A stretch of 64,000 nucleotides of DNA from Bacillota bacterium (GTDB taxonomy: Bacteria; Bacillota; Clostridia; Saccharofermentanales; DTU023). The notes below the pieces were generated by a model. That model saw only the letters and a list, made by a program, of their open reading frames with translations, was not told the origin of the DNA and did no database searches. Positions 61,980 to 64,000 of the stretch are shown here, piece by piece (the stretch's first letter is position 1; each line of letters begins with the position of its first letter). A program made the position numbers and the translations under genes. The stretch is from NCBI GenBank assembly GCA_023426575.1, contig JAFAAL010000014.1, forward strand, positions 103,690 to 167,689. The letters are read 5' to 3'.

Positions 61980-62698
61980 AAATCACAAATCTACATGTCA
62001 ACTATGGTGGGATCAAAGCCGTTCAGGGCATCTCCATGGACATCCCCGACAACCAGGTCATCACCCTGATCGGAGCCAACGGCGCAGGCAAGTCCTCGAC
62101 GCTGCGCGCCATCATGAGTCAGGTGCCCACGGCCCAGGGCTCTATCGTCTTCGAGGGCGAGGACATTACGCAGATGAAGACGATGGACATCGTCAAACGC
62201 GGTATTGCACTCTCCCCCGAGGGGCGTCACGTCTTCCCCAACCTCTCCGTCCGCGAGAATCTCATCCTCGGCGCCTACACGATCAATGATCAGACCCTAG
62301 TCCAGAAAGGGCTCAAGGAGGCCTACGCCCTCTTCCCGCGTCTGGAGGAGCGCTCCTGGCAGAAGGCGGGCACCCTGTCGGGCGGTGAGCAGCAGATGCT
62401 CGCCGTCGCGCGAGCTCTGATGATCGGGCCGAAGCTCTTGATGCTCGATGAACCCTCGCTGGGACTAGCCCCGAAGCTCGTCAGTGACATCTTTCAGATC
62501 ATCCGCGAGATCCACCAAAGGGGGAATACCATTCTCCTGGTCGAACAAAACGCGCGAAAAGCCCTCGAAGTTGCAGACTTTGCCTATGTCCTCGAGACCG
62601 GCAAGCTGACTCTCAGTGGGCCGGGCCGCGAGCTCTTGAATAATCCCGCAGTCCAGGCGGCCTATCTCGGCGAGAAGGTGGCCAAGACCCAAGTTTAG
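61973..62698 (+). CDS. livF: Branched-chain amino-acid ABC ATPase LivF
   Basis: Second ATPase, 241 residues. Walker A GANGAGKSS, signature LSGGEQQMLAVARAL, Walker B LLMLDEPSLGLAP and H-loop VEQNARKALE are the LivF pattern. Overlaps livG by 7 bases. Stop is TAG. Last gene of the operon. Confidence 0.95.
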   Translation: MLKITNLHVNYGGIKAVQGISMDIPDNQVITLIGANGAGKSSTLRAIMSQVPTAQGSIVFEGEDITQMKTMDIVKRGIALSPEGRHVFPNLSVRENLILGAYTINDQTLVQKGLKEAYALFPRLEERSWQKAGTLSGGEQQMLAVARALMIGPKLLMLDEPSLGLAPKLVSDIFQIIREIHQRGNTILLVEQNARKALEVADFAYVLETGKLTLSGPGRELLNNPAVQAAYLGEKVAKTQV

Positions 62699-62755
62699 GC
62701 AAACTTTTCCGAAGGTGCCAGACCGAGGCTCCAGAGAAAAAATAGAACAATTAAA

Positions 62756-62786
62756 AAGAGGCTGCTTCCCAGGGAAGCAGCCTCTT
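62756..62786. terminator. Bidirectional terminator between livF and ftsH
   Basis: AAGAGGCTGCTTCCC / GGGAAGCAGCCTCTT, 14 to 15 bp of perfect inverted repeat. On the minus strand it is followed by TTTAATT and ends ftsH; on the plus strand only TT and then C follow, so it is weaker for liv. Confidence 0.85.
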
Positions 62787-62789
62787 CGA

Positions 62790-64000
62790 TTAGACTTGAC
62801 CACCCTTGCCACCAGGGGGGATTTCGTCGGGGATCTCGGGGACCTCCTCTTGGACGGCTGTCGGGATGATTTCCTCATCGGAGCTCTCCTCACGTCCCTC
62901 CTGAGAGCTGGGCTCACTCTCTTTGGACTCTGACTTATCAGAACTCTCGTCTTTCAGCTCACTTAAAAACTTCTGATCCTCGCCTGGCGCGGGCTTGTAA
63001 TCATGGGCGTGGGCACGGTAGATCTCCTCAAACTCAGGACCCTCAACCTTCTCCACTTCGAGGAGTCTCTTGGCCAAGGTGTCGAGCGCCTCGTAGTTAT
63101 CGCGGAGGATCTGTAGGGTATCAGCGTAAGCCGCCTTGAGGATCGCCTTGACCTCCTCGTCGATCTCTGCAGCTGTCGCCTCAGAGTAATGCTTCTCATG
63201 ACCGTATTCGAGACCGACAAAGGGCTCTGAAGACTCGCCGAGGACAAAGTTACCGAGGCTCTCGCTCATGCCATATTTGGTGATCATCTCACGGGCGATG
63301 CGATTGGCCTCTTGGAGATCCTGCGAAGCGCCCGTCGAGATCTCACCCTGGGTCAGCTCCTCAGCGGCGCGTCCCCCGAGCGCATACTTGATGTTGTCGA
63401 GCAAATCCTGCTTGCTCATGTAGTAATAATCCTCGTGGGGCTTGTGGGCGGTATAGCCGCCAGCTCCACCGGCCGGAATAATGGTCACGCGCTCGACACG
63501 TTGACGTCTCGAGACGGCCCTCAGGACGATGGCATGTCCAGCCTCGTGGTAGGCCGTCAGCTTGCGCTCCTTCTCATTGATAATCCGACTCTTCTTCTCA
63601 GGACCGAGCGTCACCTTGAAGACAGCTTCAGAAATATCTGTATATGTGATTTCCTTGGCATTCTTGCGGGCTGCGAGGAGTGCGGCTTCATTCAAGAGAT
63701 TGCTGAGATCCGCCCCTGTAAAGCCCGGGGTCATCCGGGCAATCTCCATCAGGTCAACATTTGCGGCCAGCGGCTTGTTCCGGGCGTGGACCTTTAAGAT
63801 CTCATAGCGGCCGTTGAGATCTGGCCGCATCACACGCACCTGTCGGTCAAAGCGACCGGGTCTGAGGAGTGCGGGGTCGAGGATATCTGGGCGGTTTGTC
63901 GCCGCCATGATGATCACGCCCTCATTGGGTCCGAAGCCATCCATCTCGACCAGCAATTGATTGAGTGTCTGCTCGCGCTCATCGTGGCCACCGCCCATGC
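62790..64000 (-). CDS. ftsH: ATP-dependent zinc metalloprotease FtsH, C-terminal part (runs off the right edge)
   Basis: Membrane-anchored AAA protease for quality control of membrane and short-lived proteins. About 403 C-terminal residues are visible: the end of the AAA domain ([19 protein letters not shown] and the arginine-finger region [11 protein letters not shown]), the zinc motif HEAGH, and the third ligand region [13 protein letters not shown] Glu/Ser-rich tail of about 60 residues, ending PPGGKGGQV, follows the protease domain. The membrane part and Walker A lie outside. Confidence 0.96.
   Translation of the reverse strand, partial: MGGGHDEREQTLNQLLVEMDGFGPNEGVIIMAATNRPDILDPALLRPGRFDRQVRVMRPDLNGRYEILKVHARNKPLAANVDLMEIARMTPGFTGADLSNLLNEAALLAARKNAKEITYTDISEAVFKVTLGPEKKSRIINEKERKLTAYHEAGHAIVLRAVSRRQRVERVTIIPAGGAGGYTAHKPHEDYYYMSKQDLLDNIKYALGGRAAEELTQGEISTGASQDLQEANRIAREMITKYGMSESLGNFVLGESSEPFVGLEYGHEKHYSEATAAEIDEEVKAILKAAYADTLQILRDNYEALDTLAKRLLEVEKVEGPEFEEIYRAHAHDYKPAPGEDQKFLSELKDESSDKSESKESEPSSQEGREESSDEEIIPTAVQEEVPEIPDEIPPGGKGGQV

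Overview
The window looks like chromosomal DNA of an anaerobic, Gram-positive-type Bacillota, most likely a member of the Clostridia. The support is indirect but consistent: a zinc-type S14, an L27 with a cleavable N-terminus next to its protease Prp, a CIRCE operator before groES-groEL, a complete Bce-type two-component/ABC module, PucR-type and DUF4364-like regulators, a rubredoxin, formate-tetrahydrofolate ligase, strong AGGAGG ribosome binding sites, and no outer-membrane genes. I cannot name the genus. Most of the content is housekeeping or transport; I see no phage, insertion sequence, CRISPR array or rRNA operon.

Layout. 1-1806: alaS (3' part outside the window) and a small P-loop ATPase, both on the minus strand. 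2062-6632: a galactose/glucose-type ABC importer (mglB-mglA-mglC); its permease carries an unusual cytoplasmic coiled-coil extension of about 200 residues. 6692-7855: M20 amidohydrolase. 7960-18739: the S10 and spc ribosomal protein operons on the minus strand, rpsJ to secY, closed by a strong terminator immediately after secY. 19071-25915: a cell-envelope cluster (PucR-type regulator, ftsE with a long tail, ftsX, M23 hydrolase, ctpA) ending in trpS. 25992-28648: fhs, a Crp/Fnr-type regulator and tRNA-Leu(UAG). 28727-34314: hisS-aspS-lepB-lepA from one promoter. 34372-39879: rsmE and a BceRS-BceAB-like module. 39954-41612: an alanine/glycine symporter and tRNA-Gln(CUG). 41714-46347: an ABC-F protein facing an operon of an unknown membrane-anchored protein, a lipid kinase and a DtxR/MntR-type regulator. 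46446-48399: groES-groEL. 48545-53603: a CvpA-like protein, a heterodimeric ABC exporter and a DUF4364-like protein. 53655-56224: rplU-prp-rpmA-obgE plus rubredoxin. 56354-57916: murC. 58070-62698: a branched-chain amino-acid ABC importer (livJ-H-M-G-F) whose binding-protein gene is interrupted by an in-frame TAG. 62790-64000: the 3' part of ftsH.

Functional themes. Translation dominates: r-proteins, four aminoacyl-tRNA synthetases, two tRNAs, LepA, ABC-F, ObgE and RsmE. A second block concerns the cell wall: FtsEX with its likely hydrolase, CtpA, MurC and the Bce antibiotic-sensing module. Both binding-protein-dependent importers share one feature, a strong intercistronic hairpin with a T-run directly after the binding-protein gene. 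The most anomalous spots are the amber codon in livJ, the extended MglC permease, the extended FtsE, and the low-complexity tails on S5 and L16. Coordinates of starts, hairpins and promoters were read by eye; no database search, folding program or codon statistics were run.
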